Shown here: one piece after another, positions 60,926-64,000 of the stretch
Position numbering within the stretch: position 1 is the stretch's first letter
How the letters are laid out: every line of letters begins with the position of its first letter
Origin: an uncultured Desulfobacter sp.
GTDB lineage: Bacteria > Desulfobacterota > Desulfobacteria > Desulfobacterales > Desulfobacteraceae
Direction: 5' to 3'
NCBI RefSeq assembly: GCF_963666145.1
Contig: NZ_OY762614.1
Coordinates: 3,648,501 to 3,712,500 of the forward strand
Length of the DNA: 64,000 nucleotides
Notes under the pieces: model-generated
What the model saw: only the letters and a program-made list of their open reading frames with translations
What the model was told of the DNA's origin: nothing
Databases searched by the model: none
Program-made: the position numbers and the translations under genes

Positions 60926-63049
60926 ATGTTTCAACCCATGGGGAAATCAAAAATGGAAACTGCGGAAGAACGACCACTGTATAGCAATAAGATTCTGGAT
61001 GGCTATGTCCTGATGATACAGGAAGAATATCCTGAAATTGACATCGATGATCTCATGGCCGAGGCCGATATCGAAAACTACGGTAAAACCGGTGATAACG
61101 CCATATCGCTGTGCCAGTCACAGCTTAACCGCTTCCATAAGCGCTTGTGCAACATTACCGACAATATGAAAATTTCCCACAAGGCTGGCCGCTATGTGGC
61201 GAAATCCGCATGTATGGGGGCGATTCTCCACCTGGTGCTGTCCTTTGCCGGTGTTCGGCGGGCCTGCGGGATGATGGTAAAATATGCCGGGAACCTGGCC
61301 CGTACTTCGGAGTATAGGGTTCGTTATCTGGGAAAAAATAAAATCGAGGTGACGGTCACATCCAATGAAGAAACCAAAGAAGCGCTTTTTCAATGTCAGA
61401 TGCGGCAGGGATATTTCCAGGGACTTGGGGATCTTTTTCTGCATAATGAACTGACCGTAAGTCATCGGGAATGTGCGTTCAACGGGGGCAAGGTTTGCAG
61501 GTATGAACTGACCTGGCGCAATTCTGCATTTCCGATTCTTTCCGCACTTTGCTTGCTTGCCGGTTTTGCTACAATGGCCTCATTCGCAGCGTTGAGGATA
61601 ATGCCTTTGGTCGTTGTGCCCAACCTGTGGCTGATTTGTCCGGCCCTGTTATTTTTGGGGCTCGGCTGGGCCGCTCAGACCGTTAAATCAAGGGCGCTTT
61701 CACGGTTATTAATTGGCATTCAAACCGCCGGAGAAGAGATGCGCGCCCAGGTTGAGAGCCTCGCCGAAAACGCAAAGACCGTTGTGGAAATTGGTCAGGT
61801 TCTGGGTATTGAGGATGCCGATGCCTGTATTTTTAACCGGGCCGCAAATATTGTGGGGAAAAAACTTGGTTATGACCGTGTGGTGATCATGATCGCCAAT
61901 GAAGAGAAAACCTTTTTGTCCTATCGCGGCGGTTATGGCTTTACTCCGGTGGAAATGCTTTACATCGGCGAATATCGCATCGGTCTTGAGGGGTCCTCTG
62001 AAGGGTTTGTTTATGAATCCTTCAGGCTTAACAAAACGATGCTTGTGAATGATATGGTATGGCTTAAAAGTAAATTTCCCCAGAGCCGTGAGATGGTCGA
62101 CCGTATCAAACCCCGCTCTTTTGTCGTCACCCCCATTGAAGTGGACGGTTCGCCCATCGGCATCATGATTGCCGGAAATACGGTCACCCTCCGAAAATTG
62201 GACAATAATGACATGTATATCATTATGGGCGTTGCCCAGCAGATTGGCAGTGTCTACAGGCGACAGCAGTGTGAAACCCAGCAGATTGAGTTTAAACGCC
62301 AGATCGTTCAGCTTCAGAAAATGGAGGCTCTTGGCGTCCTGGCCGGCGGCATTGCCCATGATTTTAATAATATTTTATCCCCCATCCTCGGGTATACGGA
62401 TTTATGCCTGTCATTATGCCATGATGATGAGAAGATGTTTCAATACCTGCGTCGGGTGAAAAGTGCATCGGGCAGGGCCCAGGACCTGGTGGCCCAGATT
62501 CTGGCATTCAGCCGCCAGGGGGAAAAGGAGTATATCCGCTGCCATCCCGGACCCATCATCAAGGAGAGTTTAAAGCTGCTGAGCGCCTCGGTTCCTAAAA
62601 ATATAAAGATCGAAACGTTGATCACAGCAGATCTTTCGCCCATTATGGCAGATCCCACCCAGATCCATCAGCTTGTCATGAATCTTTGCACCAATGCCCA
62701 CCATGCCATGATCCACAAAGGGGGCGTGCTTACCGTGCGTCTGGATGAAATCCAGGTTCGAGAACGTCCCCTGGAAGAGACACAACAGATGCTGCCGGGG
62801 CCCTATCTGCATTTGCAGGTGACGGATACCGGACACGGGATGAGCCAGGCCGTCATGGACAATATATTTGAGCCCTATTTCACAACAAAGGTACGGGGAC
62901 GGGGTACGGGCATGGGGCTTCCCATTATCAAGGGTATTGTGGCCCGGCTCAAGGGCTATATCTTTGTGGACAGCACGGAAGGAGAGGGCAGCTGTTTTGA
63001 TATCTACCTGCCCCAGACGGTTGAAAATAAATCCATACAACATAGGTAA
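60926..63049 (+). CDS. Multi-domain sensor histidine kinase with V4R-like sensor and GAF domain
   Basis: A 707-residue kinase. Residues about 15-200 form an uncharacterised sensor region that ends ECAFNGGKVCRYELTW, a Cys/Gly pattern similar to V4R or heme-NO-like domains. Two hydrophobic segments lie at about 205-250. A GAF domain follows (about 275-450), then HisKA with the His in GGIAHDFNNILSPILGYTDL, and HATPase with NLCTNAHHAM, VTDTGHGMS and GRGTGMGLPIIKGIV. There is no receiver domain. Start ATG 60926 has a weak ribosome site. Confidence 0.85.
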   Translation: MFQPMGKSKMETAEERPLYSNKILDGYVLMIQEEYPEIDIDDLMAEADIENYGKTGDNAISLCQSQLNRFHKRLCNITDNMKISHKAGRYVAKSACMGAILHLVLSFAGVRRACGMMVKYAGNLARTSEYRVRYLGKNKIEVTVTSNEETKEALFQCQMRQGYFQGLGDLFLHNELTVSHRECAFNGGKVCRYELTWRNSAFPILSALCLLAGFATMASFAALRIMPLVVVPNLWLICPALLFLGLGWAAQTVKSRALSRLLIGIQTAGEEMRAQVESLAENAKTVVEIGQVLGIEDADACIFNRAANIVGKKLGYDRVVIMIANEEKTFLSYRGGYGFTPVEMLYIGEYRIGLEGSSEGFVYESFRLNKTMLVNDMVWLKSKFPQSREMVDRIKPRSFVVTPIEVDGSPIGIMIAGNTVTLRKLDNNDMYIIMGVAQQIGSVYRRQQCETQQIEFKRQIVQLQKMEALGVLAGGIAHDFNNILSPILGYTDLCLSLCHDDEKMFQYLRRVKSASGRAQDLVAQILAFSRQGEKEYIRCHPGPIIKESLKLLSASVPKNIKIETLITADLSPIMADPTQIHQLVMNLCTNAHHAMIHKGGVLTVRLDEIQVRERPLEETQQMLPGPYLHLQVTDTGHGMSQAVMDNIFEPYFTTKVRGRGTGMGLPIIKGIVARLKGYIFVDSTEGEGSCFDIYLPQTVENKSIQHR

Positions 63050-63315
63050 AACACGGCCTTTGTCTGCTTTGTTGCTTTCTATCTAGTTTTTTAGAAAAAT
63101 GGTTTAAAATCCTGGGGCATTAGTATAATAAATATTAGGAATATCAAGAATAAATTTTGCTTAATCGTGTTCGTAGTAAAGCGGGTCAAAATGTAAGGGT
63201 TTAGTATTTTGGTTTAAATTTGTGCCCATCCGTAAATATTTTCGTCTCCGACTCTTTTCTAAATGAAAAAGTCTTAATCTATGGGTGAACACTAACGCAT
63301 GGATGTGTGGGAATC
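63050..63315. other. Intergenic region upstream of the efflux gene
   Basis: A 266-base AT-rich stretch. A short possible hairpin GACTCTTTTC / GAAAAAGTC lies near 63252-63275; no gene is supported. Confidence 0.4.
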
Positions 63316-64000
63316 ATGAAAACGAAACTAAGCGTTGTGCTCCTGGTGCTCGTCTCGCTGGTTTGGACACCGGCCTGTAAGGAATCTGAACAAAAAACAG
63401 CCAAGGCCATTCCGCCTGTATCCGTCAGCGTGTATCAGACATACGCCGAGGATGTCCCCATTTATCATACCTTTGTGGGCCAGATTTACGGTGCCAAAGA
63501 TATTGCCATACGGGCCCGGGTGGAAGGGTTCTTAAAAGGGGTTCACTTCAAGGAGGGGGCACCGGTGAAGGCAGGAGATCTGCTTTACACCATTGAAAGC
63601 CAGCCTTTTGAGGCCCAGGTTGCTTCCATGGAAGGCCTTCTTGCAGAGGCCCGGACCCAACTGGTCAAGACCAAACGGGATCTGGACCGATACCGGCCCC
63701 TGGCAAAGATGAATGCTGTATCCCAAAGTGATCTTGATGGCGCTGTGGCGGCCTATGATGCGGCAAAAGCCGGTGTGACGGCCGCCCAGGCCAATGTCCG
63801 GGCCGCCCAGATCCAGATGGGATATACCAAGGTCTATTCGCCAATTGACGGCATCATCGGAAAAACAAAGGCTAAAGTCGGGGACTTTGTGGGCCGTGAT
63901 CCCAACCCAGTCATTTTAAATACCGTTTCCAACACCAATTCCGTTTTAGCCGAGTTTTTTCTCACAGAGTCCCAATATCTTGGGGCCGCCCGCCAGATTG
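63316..64000 (+). CDS. RND efflux periplasmic membrane fusion protein (partial)
   Basis: The gene runs off the right edge after 228 codons. It starts from ATG 63316 with a lipoprotein signal, lipobox WTPAC (Cys near residue 21). It has the HlyD/AcrA order: VPIYHTFVGQIYGAKDIAIRARVEGFLKGVHFKEGAPVKAGDLLYTI (lipoyl half), a coiled hairpin with AEARTQLVKTKRDLDRYRPL and DAAKAGVTAAQANVRAA, then YTKVYSPIDGIIGKTKAKVGDFVG (second lipoyl half). RND transporter genes probably follow outside the window. Confidence 0.93.
   Translation, partial: MKTKLSVVLLVLVSLVWTPACKESEQKTAKAIPPVSVSVYQTYAEDVPIYHTFVGQIYGAKDIAIRARVEGFLKGVHFKEGAPVKAGDLLYTIESQPFEAQVASMEGLLAEARTQLVKTKRDLDRYRPLAKMNAVSQSDLDGAVAAYDAAKAGVTAAQANVRAAQIQMGYTKVYSPIDGIIGKTKAKVGDFVGRDPNPVILNTVSNTNSVLAEFFLTESQYLGAARQI

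Overview
The window looks like chromosome of a Gram-negative, strictly anaerobic, probably sulfate-reducing member of the Desulfobacterota (Desulfobacteraceae-like). This rests on the protein flavour, on a cluster of ferredoxin-containing MinD ATPases with NifX/MTH1175-like proteins of the kind sulfate reducers use for the ORP complex, on a siroheme/heme/cytochrome c gene set, and on the abundance of two-component, HDOD and HD-GYP signalling genes. The taxonomic call is an inference. No rRNA, tRNA, CRISPR array, prophage or intact insertion sequence was seen.

Layout. Positions 1-12193 (minus strand) are a type VI secretion operon read right to left: an undescribed zinc-ribbon protein with a C-terminal TVxL-motif tail, a TagH-like protein, TssJ, TssK, TssL, TssM, TagF, TssA, TssB and a TssC cut by the window edge. 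Positions 12454-18778 (minus) hold a stand-alone RlmK-type rRNA methyltransferase, alanine dehydrogenase, a class III nucleotide cyclase, an HDOD protein and a DUF457 membrane protein. A plus-strand alpha/beta hydrolase follows, then a stand-alone RlmL-type methyltransferase, an FmdB zinc ribbon and the ORP-like metallocluster genes (21647-24708). At 25082-26334 lies a DAHP synthase gene preceded by what looks like a complete ribosome-mediated transcription attenuator: promoter, a leader peptide with nine aromatic codons out of ten, an antiterminator pairing and a terminator.

Positions 26642-30435 (plus) carry HD-GYP, YhbY, a metallo-beta-lactamase-fold protein and a degenerate YchF paralogue. 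Around 30653-33833 are molybdenum cofactor genes (moaB, mobA, moaE, moaC) with pyrR, followed by rmuC and mltA. Positions 37300-44816 are sensory: a chemoreceptor, an Hpt / receiver-PP2C / anti-sigma-kinase module, and phoU-phoB-phoR behind a candidate Pho box. Positions 45003-54042 hold an amidohydrolase, the siroheme/CcsA/HemA set, PBP1B, a TPR lipoprotein, an Hsp70-like ATPase and a gate-domain membrane protein.

The right end has a histidine kinase translationally coupled to an internally duplicated periplasmic binding protein, an acyl-CoA synthetase with an XRE-cupin regulator, a multi-domain histidine kinase, and the start of an RND efflux membrane fusion protein.

The window also carries several non-coding palindromic elements (near 21.5, 25.0, 30.5, 37.1 and 44.9 kb), which appear to belong to dispersed repeat families. 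The strongest candidate for something new is the Phe/Tyr attenuator. Next are the degenerate YchF paralogue, the TVxL-tailed T6SS protein, the tandem binding-protein/kinase pair and the composite palindromes.
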